This document shows positions 1 to 9,262 of a DNA stretch of 64,000 nt, piece by piece. How positions within the stretch are numbered: position 1 is the first letter of the stretch; every line of letters begins with the position of its first letter. The stretch is taken from positions 2,456,001 through 2,520,000 of the forward strand of contig NC_022657.1 in NCBI RefSeq assembly GCF_000494755.1. Reading direction: 5' to 3'. The translations under genes and the position numbers were made by a program. The notes below the pieces were generated by a model. It was not told the DNA's origin. It worked only from the letters and a program-made list of their open reading frames with translations, and ran no database searches. Origin of the DNA: Amorphoplanes friuliensis DSM 7358. GTDB lineage: Bacteria; Actinomycetota; Actinomycetes; Mycobacteriales; Micromonosporaceae.

Positions 1-399
1 CCGGGACATCGGGGGCCGGGCTGCGGGTTTCCCGGTACGCAGGCAGAGCCACAAACCCAGCGGGAGCAGCAGCACGGCCACGATGAGCCGGAACACATCG
101 GGTCCCGGTACGGCGAAGACGCGGGCGACCGCCCCGACGACCACGCCGGGCAGGGTGCCGAGCAGCAGGAGCTTGGTCAGCGGGCTCGCGAGGTTTCCGC
201 GCCGCCGGTAGCGCAGCAGCGCGCCGGGGCCCGCCACCACGTTGAACAGCAGGTTGGTCGGGGTGACGGCGGGGTTGGGCACACCGAGCAGGCTCAGCTG
301 GACGGGGAGCAGAAACACCGCTCCGGACACGCCGACCGGGGTGGTGATGATCGAGATGACCAGCCCGGCCGTGAGACAGAGCAGAACCTCGGCGATCAT
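1..399 (-). CDS. Sulfite exporter TauE/SafE family permease (partial)
   Basis: The gene starts at 399 (ATG) and runs off the left edge of the window, so only about 133 N-terminal residues are visible. The stretch is strongly hydrophobic, with helices at about residues 3-30, 35-55, 75-95 and 105-122. It carries the family's TPVGVSGA (near residue 20) and VTPTNLLFN (near 45) patterns, typical of the first TauE/SafE repeat. Members export sulfite or organosulfonates, or act as general anion permeases, in the cytoplasmic membrane; the substrate cannot be told here. It is divergent from the glycosidase at 500. Family confident, function general. Confidence 0.8.
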   Translation of the reverse strand, partial: MIAEVLLCLTAGLVISIITTPVGVSGAVFLLPVQLSLLGVPNPAVTPTNLLFNVVAGPGALLRYRRRGNLASPLTKLLLLGTLPGVVVGAVARVFAVPGPDVFRLIVAVLLLPLGLWLCLRTGKPAARPPMSR

Positions 400-412
400 C
401 CGCGGCGGCCTC

Positions 413-440
413 CGTTAGTGTTCGTAACACCTGCCAGTAA
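413..440. promoter_or_regulatory. Candidate operator upstream of the GH63-like glycosidase
   Basis: The divergent intergenic region contains GTGTTCGTAACAC (418-430, 5-bp arms) followed by CTGCCAG. A related arrangement, GTTAGTAAC then CTGCTAG, lies just upstream of the GH13 alpha-glucosidase (30527-30542), which sits next to a LacI-family gene. A shared sugar-responsive repressor site is an inference from this similarity only. Confidence 0.25.
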
Positions 441-499
441 CAATTCCAGATGTCGGAGCGGACGAGTTGTCGGGGCGGACGAGGGAGGTGGGCGACGGC

Positions 500-3103
500 G
501 TGGCGGAACGCGAGCGCCTGGCGCAGGCCGACTCGGGGGAGCGGCCGTGGCGCGCCTGGGGTCCCTACCTCGCGGAGCGGGCCTGGGGCACGGTCCGGGA
601 GGACTACAGCGAGCACGGCACCGCCTGGGACTACTTCCCGCACGATCACGCACGCTCCCGGGCGTACCGGTGGAACGACGACGGGATGGCGGGAGTCTGC
701 GACGACCGGCAGACTTTTTGTTTTGCCCTGGCGTTGTGGAACGGCAGCGATCCGATCCTCAAGGAGCGGATGTTCGGGCTCGGCGGTGACGGCGGCAACC
801 ACGGCGAGGACGCCAAGGAGTACTGGTGGTACCAGGACTCGACGCCGACCCACTCGTGGATGCGCTGGCGCTACCACTACCCGCAGGCCGCCTTCCCGTA
901 CGACGAACTGGTACGGGTCAACGGGCACCGCTCGCGCGAGGAGCCCGAGTACGAGCTGATCGACACCGGGATCTTCGACGAGGACCGGTTCTGGGCCGTG
1001 ACCGTCGATTACGCCAAGGCCGACGTCGACGACATGTGCATCGTGGTGACCGTCTCGAACCGGGGCCCGGACGAGGCGACCCTGCATGTGCTGCCGTCGT
1101 TGTGGTTCCGCAACACCTGGTCGTGGGGGCTGCCCAACCGGCCCGTACCCGTGATCGAGGGGTCGGCCGGGAAGCTGGCGGGGGAGCACCGCAGCCTGGG
1201 GCACATCACGCTCGAGGGTGAGGGTGAACCGCCCGCGCTGCTGTGCGACAACGAGACCAACTCGCAGCGGCTCTGGGGTCTGCCGGGCACCAGCCTGTAC
1301 CCGAAGGACGGCATCAACGACCATCTGATCGCCGGTGCCCCGACGGTGAATCCGGCCGGGGTGGGCACCAAGGGTGCGCTGCACTACGAGCTGACGCTGG
1401 GCCCGGGGGAGACGCGGCAGATCCGGCTGCGCCTGACCCGGTCGGACGAGGCGGCCACGCTCGACCTCGGTGACGACTTCGCCGCCGTCGTGCGCGCGCG
1501 GGAGGACGAGGCCGACGCCTACTTCGCCGAGCTGATCCCGGCCGCCGCGTCCGCGGAGGAGGCGGCCGTCGCCCGGCAGGGGATCGCCGGGCTGATGTGG
1601 GCCAAGCAGTTCTACCACTTCGACGTCAAGCAGTGGCTGCAGGGCGATCCGGGTTCGGCGCCTCCGCCGCCGGGCCGCCGGTACGGGCGCAACAACGCCT
1701 GGTGGCACATGAACAGCTTCGACGTCATCTCGATGCCGGACCCCTGGGAGTACCCCTGGTACGCCGCGTGGGACCTGGCGTTCCACTGTGTCTCGATCGC
1801 CCGGGTCGATCCCGGGTTCGCCAAGGCGCAGCTGCTGCTGTTGCTGCGGGAGTGGTACATGCACCCCAACGGGCAGATCCCCGCGTACGAGTGGGCGTTC
1901 GGGGATGTGAACCCGCCGGTGCATGCCTGGGCCGCGCTGCAGGTGTTCGAGATCGACGGCGGCCGCGACCACGACTTCCTCGCCCGGATCATGCACAAGC
2001 TGCTGCTGAACTTCACCTGGTGGGTCAACCGCAAGGACGTCGGCGGCAACAACGTCTTCGAGGGCGGCTTCCTCGGCCTGGACAATGTCGGCCCGTTCGA
2101 CCGGTCGGCGGCGCTGCCCGTGGCCGGTGTGCTCGAGCAGTCCGACGGCACCGGGTGGATGGCGATGTACGCCCTCAACCTGCTCGACATGTCGATCCGC
2201 CTGGCCCTGCACGACCGCGCCTACGAGGACATGGCGACGAAGTTCTTCGAGCACTTCGCGTACATCGCCGAGGCGGCGTACCGGCAGGGGCTCTGGGACG
2301 ACGAGGACTGTTTCTTCTACGACGTGCTGCGGATGCCCGACGGGCACAAGATGCCGCTCAAGGCACGCTCGATCGTGGGTCTGCTGCCGCTGGCCGCGAC
2401 GACCCGGCTCAGCGCCGGCACCCTGAACCGCCTGCCCGAGCTGAGCGCGCGGTTGCGCTGGCTGCTGTCCAACCAGGCCGAGTACGCCGATGTCATCAGC
2501 GCCCGCCGGCTCTCGCCCGACGGCCGCCAGCAGCGGCTGCTGTCCATGGTCGGTCAGGACCAGCTGCTGCGGATCCTGGCCCGGATGCTCGACCCCGAGG
2601 AGTTCCTTTCCCCGTACGGCCTGAGGACCCTCTCCCGCGCGCATCTGGAGAAGCCGTTCACGGTGTCGCTGGGCGGCTCGGACTTCACCGTCGGTTACGA
2701 ACCGGCCGAGAGCACCAGCGGGCTGTTCGGCGGCAACTCCAACTGGCGTGGCCCGGTCTGGATGCCGGTCAACTACCTGCTCATCGAGGCGTTGCGGGAG
2801 TTCGCGGCGTTCTTCGGCCCCGACTTGATGGTGGAGTACCCGACCGGTTCGCAGACCAAGATGCCGTTGAGCGCGGTCGCCGACGACCTGTCCCGGCGGC
2901 TGATCTCACTCTTCGTGCCTGACTCGTGGGGTCGCCGGCCGATCTACGGCGCCTCGGAGGTCTTCCAGAACCACCCGGACTGGAAGGACCTGATCGCGTT
3001 CCCGGAGTACTTCCACGGTGACAACGGCGCCGGTCTGGGCGCCTGGCACCAGACCGGCTGGACCGCGCTCGTGGTAGATCTGATCCTGACCCTGCATCGA
3101 TAG
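500..3103 (+). CDS. MGH1/GH63-like glycoside hydrolase (glucosidase)
   Basis: About 867 residues from the GTG at 500, which has GGAGG at 484-488; an upstream TTG at 467 and GTG at 488 are in frame but less convincing. The N-terminal half is a beta-rich domain. The C-terminal half has (alpha/alpha)6-barrel signatures of the GH63/mannosylglycerate-hydrolase-like group: YAAWDLAFH, AYEWAFGDVNPP and NWRGPVWMPVNYLL. Such proteins are annotated as glucosidases in many actinomycetes; the true substrate is unknown. There is no signal peptide, so it should act in the cytoplasm. The F420-type gene follows 11 bp later and is probably co-transcribed. Confidence 0.8.
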   Translation: MAERERLAQADSGERPWRAWGPYLAERAWGTVREDYSEHGTAWDYFPHDHARSRAYRWNDDGMAGVCDDRQTFCFALALWNGSDPILKERMFGLGGDGGNHGEDAKEYWWYQDSTPTHSWMRWRYHYPQAAFPYDELVRVNGHRSREEPEYELIDTGIFDEDRFWAVTVDYAKADVDDMCIVVTVSNRGPDEATLHVLPSLWFRNTWSWGLPNRPVPVIEGSAGKLAGEHRSLGHITLEGEGEPPALLCDNETNSQRLWGLPGTSLYPKDGINDHLIAGAPTVNPAGVGTKGALHYELTLGPGETRQIRLRLTRSDEAATLDLGDDFAAVVRAREDEADAYFAELIPAAASAEEAAVARQGIAGLMWAKQFYHFDVKQWLQGDPGSAPPPPGRRYGRNNAWWHMNSFDVISMPDPWEYPWYAAWDLAFHCVSIARVDPGFAKAQLLLLLREWYMHPNGQIPAYEWAFGDVNPPVHAWAALQVFEIDGGRDHDFLARIMHKLLLNFTWWVNRKDVGGNNVFEGGFLGLDNVGPFDRSAALPVAGVLEQSDGTGWMAMYALNLLDMSIRLALHDRAYEDMATKFFEHFAYIAEAAYRQGLWDDEDCFFYDVLRMPDGHKMPLKARSIVGLLPLAATTRLSAGTLNRLPELSARLRWLLSNQAEYADVISARRLSPDGRQQRLLSMVGQDQLLRILARMLDPEEFLSPYGLRTLSRAHLEKPFTVSLGGSDFTVGYEPAESTSGLFGGNSNWRGPVWMPVNYLLIEALREFAAFFGPDLMVEYPTGSQTKMPLSAVADDLSRRLISLFVPDSWGRRPIYGASEVFQNHPDWKDLIAFPEYFHGDNGAGLGAWHQTGWTALVVDLILTLHR

Positions 3104-3114
3104 GAGCGCCCGGG

Positions 3115-3948
3115 ATGGACTTCGGTGTCGGCTACTTCCCCACCCACGACGGCATCGGCCCCGGAGCGCTCGCCCGGCACGTCGAGGAACGCGGCCAGTC
3201 CGCGCTGTACTTCGCCGAGCACACCCACATCCCGGCGTCGCGGGACTCCCCGTGGGGTGACGGCAGCCGTGAGCTGCCCCGCAAGTACTGGCACACCTAC
3301 GACCTGTTCGTGGCGCTGACCGCGGCCGCGGCGGCCACCACGACACTGCGGGTCGGCAGCGGTGTCTGCCTGGTCGTCGAACGCGACCCGATCATCACCG
3401 CCAAGGAGGTCGCCAGCATCGACCACCTCTCGGGCGGGCGCCTCGACTTCGGTGTCGGCGCCGGCTGGAACCGTGAGGAGATGGCCAACCACGGCACCGA
3501 CCCGCGTACCCGGATAGCCCTGCTCTCCGACCGTGTCCAGGCGATGCAGGCGATCTGGAGCCAGGACGAGGCCTCGTACGCGGGCCGGTTCGTGAACTTC
3601 GACCGGATCTGGTCGTGGCCGAAACCGGTGCAGAACCCGTGGCCGCCCGTCCTGATCGGCGGGGGTGGCCCGACCGTGCTCGACCGCGTCCTGGCCTGGG
3701 CCGACGGCTGGTTCCCGCAGTGGCACGACCGGGACCTCTTCGAGCGCATCGCCGAGCTGGAGGCCCGCGCGGACCGCCCGATCCAGGTCCAGGTGCTGAG
3801 CGTGCCACCGGACCCGAAGGTCCTCGAGCAGCTCGCGAACGCCGGTGTGCACCGCGCGTCGTCCTGGCTGCCGTCGGGGCCGTGGGACCAGGTCGAGCCC
3901 GGGCTGGTGCGCTGGGAGCGGGCGATCGCCGACTTCAACGGCCGCTGA
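3115..3948 (+). CDS. F420-dependent luciferase-like oxidoreductase
   Basis: 277 residues with ATG at 3115 and an AGGAGCG ribosome-binding site. The protein has the LLM-class TIM-barrel pattern: a GVGYFPTHDG start, a VGSGVCLVVERDP segment, GGRLDFGVGAGWNREE and a PVLIGGGGP motif close to the flavin/deazaflavin phosphate site. This matches the actinobacterial subfamily that uses coenzyme F420 rather than FMN. Members oxidise or reduce diverse small molecules; the substrate is not deducible. It lies 11 bp after the glycosidase and is probably in the same transcript. Confidence 0.85.
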   Translation: MDFGVGYFPTHDGIGPGALARHVEERGQSALYFAEHTHIPASRDSPWGDGSRELPRKYWHTYDLFVALTAAAAATTTLRVGSGVCLVVERDPIITAKEVASIDHLSGGRLDFGVGAGWNREEMANHGTDPRTRIALLSDRVQAMQAIWSQDEASYAGRFVNFDRIWSWPKPVQNPWPPVLIGGGGPTVLDRVLAWADGWFPQWHDRDLFERIAELEARADRPIQVQVLSVPPDPKVLEQLANAGVHRASSWLPSGPWDQVEPGLVRWERAIADFNGR

Positions 3949-4018
3949 GCACCTGACCGGCGCCACCTAGGTACGCGGACTCAGGAGCCGCCCGCGCCGC
4001 ACGACGAGGATCAACGGC

Positions 4019-7000
4019 GTGACCTCGTACCCGTGCCCGTCCTGCCGTACCCCGGCGAACCTGACCACCGGCTGCCCCGGCTGCGGCCGTGGCCCGGACG
4101 CCGACGCCGCCGAGGTTGTCCGCCTCGACGCGGAGATCCCGGTGCTCACCGCCCGGGTGGCGTCCGCACGGGAGGCGTTCGCGGCCGCCGACGCGGCGCT
4201 GCGGCGGGCCTGGCAGCTGCGCGAGGCCGCGGTGGCCCGCATCCGCGCGTCGCTGGCTGTCCCGGTCCCAGCCTTGGCCGGTCCGGCTCCGGCACCTCGC
4301 ACCACCGAAACGTCGACCAAGCTCGTCCAGAACGTGCTCTTCGTGCTCGGTGGTCTGCTGCTCGGTGTCGCGGCGATCGTCTTCACCGCGGTCGCCTGGG
4401 CACAGTTCGGCGTCGGCGGCCGGGCGCTGCTGCTGCTCGCGTTCACCGCCGCGGCCCTGACGGTCCCGCACCTCGCCCTGCGGCGCGACCTGCGCGGGAC
4501 CGCCGAGACGTTCGCCGCGATCGGCCTGCTCCTCGTCCTCCTCGACGGGTACGCGGCCTGGTACGTCAACCTGTTCGGTGTCGCCGACTACTCGGTCGCC
4601 GGGTACGCCGGTGCGGTGTGCGCGGTGACCGCCGCGATCGCCGCCGGCTACGAGCACGTGACCGGCCTGACCGGACCGCGGTTCGCCGCGCTGCTCGTGG
4701 CGCAGCCGGTGCTCCCGCTGCTGGCCGTACCGTTCCACCCGGACGCGGCGGGCTGGTCGTTCGCGTTCACCGCGGTCGCCGTCCTCAACCTCGTGATCAT
4801 CCACCTGCGCCGCTCGGCCCTGACCCCGCTCGGCGTCACCGCGTACGGGCTCGGTGGGGTTGCGGTGATCATCGCCGGTCTCTCGGCGCTGACCGCTCTG
4901 GCTGCTGCCGACACCACGCTGGACGCCGGCCTCGGCGCGGCCGCCCTGGTCACGGCGTCGGGCGCTGTCCTGGCGGGCGCGATCCTGTCGCGCCTGCGCC
5001 TGGCGCAGGATCTCGCCGGTGGCCAGTTCGTGGTCGCGGTGGGCCTGGCGGCTGTCTGGGTCAGCACCTTCGCAGGCTTCCTTTCGCCGGTGCTGGCCGC
5101 CGCGGTGGTCACCGTCCTCGCCGTGGCGGTCCGGGTGCTTCCCGTAAAGGTGCGTCGCGGACCGTGGATCGGCGCGCTGGTCGTCTCGGGTGTCGCTGCC
5201 TTCGCTGCCTTCGTGTTCACGGTTGCGGGCTCCTCGGACTGGCGGCTGCCGGCGGTGATCGTGCTGGTCACCGCGGCCGTGGTCGTCCTGGTGCCGCGCG
5301 GCCTGCAACTGCACACGGTGCTCGGTGGGGCCGCGCTGCTGGCCGCCACTGCTCCCGGCAGTTTTGATCTGCTCTGGTGGACCGCGCCCGGCTTCGACCT
5401 GGTTGTGGTCGCGGCGGCGCTGGCGCTGGCCCTGCGAGCCACACCGATCTGGCCGGCCGTGGTTGCGGCCCTCCTCACCACCCACGCGGTGGCGCTCGCC
5501 TTCCAGCGCCCGGCCGTCGCCTGCGCGACCCTGACCGCCGTCGCCCTCCTCGGCCTCGCCACCGCCTACGCCGCCCGGCGCGGTTCCCGGGTGCTCGGGG
5601 GAGTGGCGCTGGTGATCGGCCTGCTCGCCGTGCCGGCCGCGGCGTGGCAGGGTGCGGCGGCGCTGTCGCTGTCGGCCGCGGTGCAGAGCCGTGTGGCCCT
5701 CGCCGCCGCGGCGCTGCTGGTCGGCGCGGTGCACCTCGGCGGACGCGGTTACCGACCGTTCGCGCTGGTGGCGGCGCTGCTGGGTGTGGTGTCGGCACCC
5801 GCCTGGGCGATGGCGTCGGGTGACTCGCCCGCGATCTACGCCGCGACCGGCCTGCTGCTGGTCGCCCTCACCGTCTCCACCACCATCTGGGCCCGCCTGG
5901 CCGCGCTACCCCTCGGCCTCGTGCTGATCACCACCATCGCTCCCAGCCTGTACGCGGTGCTCGTGCGCCCGTACGCCTGGCTGGGCAAGGCCTGGTCCGG
6001 CGTACCCTCCGGCACCGGAGTCGGGACGGTGGCCACCGCGGACGTGGCGGCCCTGGGCGTCTTCGCCGTGGCTGTCGTCATCGCGGTCCAGACCTCTTTC
6101 GGCCGCCGCGCGGCGGTGTGGGCGGTCGCACCGGTCCTGGCCGTACTCATGTCGACCGGCTTCGCGGTGACCGGCGTGCCCTGGCCCGGCGTCCCGGCCG
6201 AAAGCCTGGTCATCGGCCTTGCCGGCCTGCTTGCCGTCGCCCTTCTGCGCGCCACTCACTTCACCGCCGCCACGCCTTCCGAGCCCGGCGCGCGGAGGCC
6301 TTCCTTCTTCGGCGCGGGCGGGTTCGGGGCTGCCCGCGCCGGTGTTCTCCTGACGGGCGCCGCACTGACAGGTGCCGGGCTGGCCGGCGCGCTGGCCACC
6401 CAGGGCGCCACCCTGGCCGCCCTCGCGCTGTGTGTGGTCGCCGGCGGCGTGGCCGGTGTGTCCGGGCGGTTCCTGGCAGCCCGGGTGACGGGCTGGCTCT
6501 TCGCCGCCACGGCCGTCCTGGCCTTCGCCTTCACCGCCGCGCGCTCGGCCGAGCTGCCGCTGCCGACCGCGGCCTTCGCCGTGCTGGGCGCCGCTTTCGT
6601 GGTGTTCGTCCTGGGTACGGCGCTGGCCTTCCGCCGGACATTCGAGGCCAAGGCGGTGCAGGCAGCGGCGCATGCAGGCGCGTTTGTCGCCCTGCTGTTC
6701 ACCACCGGCTCGATCCGGCACTCCGCCGCGATCTTCACCTTCTGGGGCCTGGCCCTCGGCCTGCGAGCCCTGCGCCCGGGCGAGACGCCGCGAGTCCGGC
6801 GTGGACACGTCATCGCCGCGGCCGTCGCCGAACTCGCTGCGTGGTGGCTGCTGATCGCCGCCGAACGGGTGGCCACGGTGGAGGCGTACACACTGCCGGC
6901 CGCCGCGGTGGCGCTGCTCATCGGCTGGCTGACCCGCCGCAAGGAGCGTCTGTCGAGCTGGGTGACCTACGGTCCGGCACTGGCGGCGGCGCTGCTGCCC

Positions 7001-7297
7001 ACCCTGGCCTCTGTGCTCACCGACGAGGGTGTGCCACTGCGCCGGCTGCTGCTGGGCCTGGCCGCGCTCGCCGTGCTGCTCGCCGGTGCCCGGGCCCGCC
7101 TGCAGGCCCCGGTGGTCGCCGGCGGCGGCGTCCTGGCCGTGGTCGCACTGCACGAACTGGTACTGGTCTGGGACCTGCTGCCGCGCTGGATCCCCCTCGC
7201 CCTGGCCGGTCTCCTCCTGGTAGCCCTGGCCATGACCCTCGAACGCCGCCGCCGCGACCTCGCCCGCGTCCGCGCGGCCCTGACCCGCATGAGCTGA
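4019..7297 (+). CDS. SCO7613-type giant polytopic membrane protein with zinc ribbon
   Basis: 1092 residues from a GTG at 4019. The N-terminus has two Cys pairs (CPSC at about residues 6-9 and CPGC at about 19-22) that look like a small zinc ribbon. A short helical region (about 35-75) follows, then about 30 hydrophobic segments from residue 100 to the end. This matches the SCO7613 family of large actinobacterial membrane proteins of unknown role. GC is extreme and the protein is Ala/Val/Leu-rich. It is monocistronic and converges on the inositol monophosphatase gene. Family call good; no function is known. Confidence 0.8.
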   Translation: MTSYPCPSCRTPANLTTGCPGCGRGPDADAAEVVRLDAEIPVLTARVASAREAFAAADAALRRAWQLREAAVARIRASLAVPVPALAGPAPAPRTTETSTKLVQNVLFVLGGLLLGVAAIVFTAVAWAQFGVGGRALLLLAFTAAALTVPHLALRRDLRGTAETFAAIGLLLVLLDGYAAWYVNLFGVADYSVAGYAGAVCAVTAAIAAGYEHVTGLTGPRFAALLVAQPVLPLLAVPFHPDAAGWSFAFTAVAVLNLVIIHLRRSALTPLGVTAYGLGGVAVIIAGLSALTALAAADTTLDAGLGAAALVTASGAVLAGAILSRLRLAQDLAGGQFVVAVGLAAVWVSTFAGFLSPVLAAAVVTVLAVAVRVLPVKVRRGPWIGALVVSGVAAFAAFVFTVAGSSDWRLPAVIVLVTAAVVVLVPRGLQLHTVLGGAALLAATAPGSFDLLWWTAPGFDLVVVAAALALALRATPIWPAVVAALLTTHAVALAFQRPAVACATLTAVALLGLATAYAARRGSRVLGGVALVIGLLAVPAAAWQGAAALSLSAAVQSRVALAAAALLVGAVHLGGRGYRPFALVAALLGVVSAPAWAMASGDSPAIYAATGLLLVALTVSTTIWARLAALPLGLVLITTIAPSLYAVLVRPYAWLGKAWSGVPSGTGVGTVATADVAALGVFAVAVVIAVQTSFGRRAAVWAVAPVLAVLMSTGFAVTGVPWPGVPAESLVIGLAGLLAVALLRATHFTAATPSEPGARRPSFFGAGGFGAARAGVLLTGAALTGAGLAGALATQGATLAALALCVVAGGVAGVSGRFLAARVTGWLFAATAVLAFAFTAARSAELPLPTAAFAVLGAAFVVFVLGTALAFRRTFEAKAVQAAAHAGAFVALLFTTGSIRHSAAIFTFWGLALGLRALRPGETPRVRRGHVIAAAVAELAAWWLLIAAERVATVEAYTLPAAAVALLIGWLTRRKERLSSWVTYGPALAAALLPTLASVLTDEGVPLRRLLLGLAALAVLLAGARARLQAPVVAGGGVLAVVALHELVLVWDLLPRWIPLALAGLLLVALAMTLERRRRDLARVRAALTRMS

Positions 7298-7331
7298 GCC
7301 TCACGCAGGAGACCGAGTGCATGCTGCTTCG

Positions 7332-8111
7332 TCAGCGGATGAGGTCAAGAATCAGAGGTAACAGGCCTGGATTGGCAGCAATGGTCGCTTGGGCGTCGAA
7401 GCTGTGAGAGGTTCCATCACGGTCGACCGTGAGCGCGCCGGCCTCCCTGGCAATGACAACTCCGGCCGCGGTGTCCCAGGGCTTGTTGGCCAACATGACC
7501 ACTGCGTCGATCTTCCCGGCAGCCAGCCAGGCCAGATCGACAGCAGCTGAACCATGCATGCGGATGCGCTGAACTCGCGCAGCAAGCCGACCCGTCAGCG
7601 CAAAGCGGAGCTCATTCTTCTCCTCAGCGCCGGCCCCGACGGCGTAGTCACCGATCGCCACAACGGCTTCGCTGACGTCTCCAACGCCACTGGCCCTGAT
7701 GCGCTGACCGTCGGACTCGGCGCCGTGCCCCGCGGCCGCCGAGTAGCGGCTGCCCAGAAATGGCAGGTCGATTACTCCCAGGACTGATTGCTTCTCACTG
7801 ATCAAGCCAAGAGAAATCGCGCACAGTGGCGACCCATGGACGAAGTTGACCGTGCCGTCGACCGGATCCAGCGCCCACATCAGCCCATCCGTATTGCCGC
7901 TCGACCCGTTCTCCTCACCCAGAAAAGCGATGTCCGGTGTTCGCTCGGCCAGGAAAGCGCGCACCTGCTTCTCGACGGCGAAGTCGACCTCGGAGGCCAT
8001 GTCGCGGTCACCCTTGGCGGTCAGAACGCCGGGCTGCATGCTGAGCATGATGCTGCTCGCGAGATCAACCGCCTGGTGCGCGACGGGCAGAAGATCGGCG
8101 TAGTCGGTCAT
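7332..8111 (-). CDS. Inositol monophosphatase family protein
   Basis: 259 residues; ATG at 8111 preceded by GGAGG. The metal and phosphate motifs of the IMPase/SuhB/HisN superfamily are present: GEE at residues 65-67, DPVDGT at 82-87 and WDTAAG near residue 209. Members hydrolyse phosphate esters such as inositol-1-phosphate, histidinol phosphate or fructose-1,6-bisphosphate in the cytoplasm. Neighbours do not favour one substrate. Base composition is a little lower in GC than the genes to the left. The tRNA fragment and its hairpin lie immediately upstream. Confidence 0.85.
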   Translation of the reverse strand: MTDYADLLPVAHQAVDLASSIMLSMQPGVLTAKGDRDMASEVDFAVEKQVRAFLAERTPDIAFLGEENGSSGNTDGLMWALDPVDGTVNFVHGSPLCAISLGLISEKQSVLGVIDLPFLGSRYSAAAGHGAESDGQRIRASGVGDVSEAVVAIGDYAVGAGAEEKNELRFALTGRLAARVQRIRMHGSAAVDLAWLAAGKIDAVVMLANKPWDTAAGVVIAREAGALTVDRDGTSHSFDAQATIAANPGLLPLILDLIR

Positions 8112-8149
8112 CGGGGCGGCCTCCGTCCCGTCGAAGACGGATCAGACAT

Positions 8150-8196
8150 GACGAAGGCCCGGGTCGCGGATCATGCCGGCGGCCTGGGCCTTCGTC
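8150..8196 (-). terminator. Hairpin downstream of the tRNA-Gly remnant
   Basis: An 11-bp perfect inverted repeat, GACGAAGGCCC (8150-8160) with GGGCCTTCGTC (8186-8196), encloses a 25-nt loop. On the minus strand it follows the tRNA 3' fragment directly, as tRNA terminators usually do in this group. No U-tract is present. Confidence 0.6.
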
Positions 8197-8202
8197 GTTT
8201 GC

Positions 8203-8244
8203 GCGGGTGACGGGAATCGAACCCGCGCTGTGAGCTGGGGAAGC
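8203..8244 (-). tRNA. 3' half of a tRNA-Gly(CCC), pseudo-tRNA / likely att site
   Basis: Reading the minus strand from 8244, the sequence contains a CCC anticodon loop (GCTTCCCC), the 3' anticodon arm, a complete T arm (GCGGGTTCGATTCCCGT) and the 3' acceptor strand CACCCGC. The 5' half (D arm and 5' acceptor strand) is missing: the coding end of a small ORF sits there instead. A tRNA 3' half kept with its terminator is the usual trace of site-specific integration into a tRNA gene. The tRNA identity is from recalled actinobacterial tRNA-Gly(CCC) sequence; the integration origin is inference. Confidence 0.6.
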
Positions 8245-8249
8245 GGTGG

Positions 8250-8519
8250 TCAGTTCTCGTCGATGATGGCTTCGGCGACGCGGCGGAGCTCGGTCTGGTC
8301 GGGGTTGAAGCCCTCGGCGATGTCCGGGTGGAGGCCGGCGCGGGTCTGCTCCAGGAGCTTGACCTGCACGTCGTCGACGGGCTCGCCCGCATAGTCGTGG
8401 CTGACCGTGTCGGTGGCGTTCTGGAGCGCCGAGGTGAGCTGGTCCTCCAGCGGGCCGCGGAGTTTTTCTTCGACCGGGCCCAGCGAGGCCGGGTCCAGGG
8501 TGATGTGCGGCTCGATCAT
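8250..8519 (-). CDS. Small hypothetical protein (89 aa)
   Basis: ATG at 8517-8519 with a GAGGAGC ribosome-binding site; a longer frame to 8612 lacks one. The protein is acidic and probably helical, starting MIEPHITLDPASLG, with no Cys, membrane segment or recognised domain. It ends only a few bases before the tRNA-Gly remnant, replacing the tRNA 5' half. It could be cargo of a former integrated element or a lineage-specific orphan. No function can be assigned. Confidence 0.55.
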   Translation of the reverse strand: MIEPHITLDPASLGPVEEKLRGPLEDQLTSALQNATDTVSHDYAGEPVDDVQVKLLEQTRAGLHPDIAEGFNPDQTELRRVAEAIIDEN

Positions 8520-8612
8520 GGGTGCTCCTCGTTCTCGACGGGAAGACGTTCTGGTGGTGAGAGGGTCCTTGTGCCGGTTTTCACAAGCTGACGGCGCGAC
8601 GCGTTTACCCAA

Positions 8613-9000
8613 CCACGCCCCGCCGCCAAACGTCAGTTCTCCGCGTCGGTGGGCCTGTCATCCAAGACCCAGGTGAATCTCCCCGCTGTCGTCGTTCGGA
8701 GGCGGGAAACCACCGGCCTGCGAGGCACGGCCGCCACCCGGAGGTGGGAAGCCATCGGCCGCGGGCTCAGGCTGCTCGAAGGCCGCCGGTCTGTCAGCCA
8801 GGTGTGGTCCACCCGGCCGAGGTCGCGGTGCGCTGTTAACCCGGGACGAATTCTTGCGGCCCAGTTGGTCAGGCTCCGGGCGGGCGTGCCGGGGGACGTA
8901 ATCGATGTTGCCGGTCAAGGACTCGTGGTCTCTCTGGGACGACGGGCCTCCCGCCGTGACGGGAGTGGACAGATCCGGATGAGGCGTCGGCCCCGTCGCG
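8613..9000. other. Weakly coding stretch between small ORFs
   Basis: No confident gene. On the minus strand an open frame covers 8658-8918 and continues upstream past 9001; it would encode a Pro/Gly-rich polypeptide (repeated FPPP motifs) starting with a weak TTG. Codon third positions are only moderately GC-biased and no ribosome-binding site is evident. It may be a small proline-rich protein or a decaying gene. Confidence 0.3.
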
Positions 9001-9189
9001 TCAGCCGTCGCCCTCCGCGCCGACCGTCGGGCCGAAACCGCTCCGTACCTCGCGGGCCACGATGCGGCGGAGTGTTCGCTTCTGGTCGTCGGTCAGATTT
9101 CTGCGCAGGTGGGCCATATCCGTGGCCGACGGTTCACCCTTGTTGACGAATGCGGTCCCTGCAAGTTGCAATCTGCCGCGCACATCCAT
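9001..9189 (-). CDS. Possible small protein (62 aa)
   Basis: An open frame starting at ATG 9189 encodes a basic, soluble 62-residue product beginning MDVRGRLQLAGTAF, with a helical LTDDQKRTLRRIVAREV segment. No ribosome-binding site is clear and no family is recognised. It lies 73 bp after the membrane protein gene on the same strand, in AT-richer surroundings, and might be translated from the same transcript. Confidence 0.35.
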   Translation of the reverse strand: MDVRGRLQLAGTAFVNKGEPSATDMAHLRRNLTDDQKRTLRRIVAREVRSGFGPTVGAEGDG

Positions 9190-9262
9190 GGATTCATGGT
9201 AGTTCAGTGGCGTTGTCAAGGGAATCCTTCCGACGTTTTTCGTACAGTGGTTCGGACGAAAT

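Noticed and set aside
3935..5734. 599-aa minus-strand open frame antisense to the SCO7613 gene
   Set aside because: Composed of low-complexity Arg/Gly/Glu/Gln residues, as expected of the opposite strand of a GC-rich gene; the plus-strand protein has clear membrane helices.
8160..8290. A complete tRNA gene
   Set aside because: Only the anticodon loop, T arm and 3' acceptor strand are present; no D arm or 5' acceptor can be found on the adjacent sequence.
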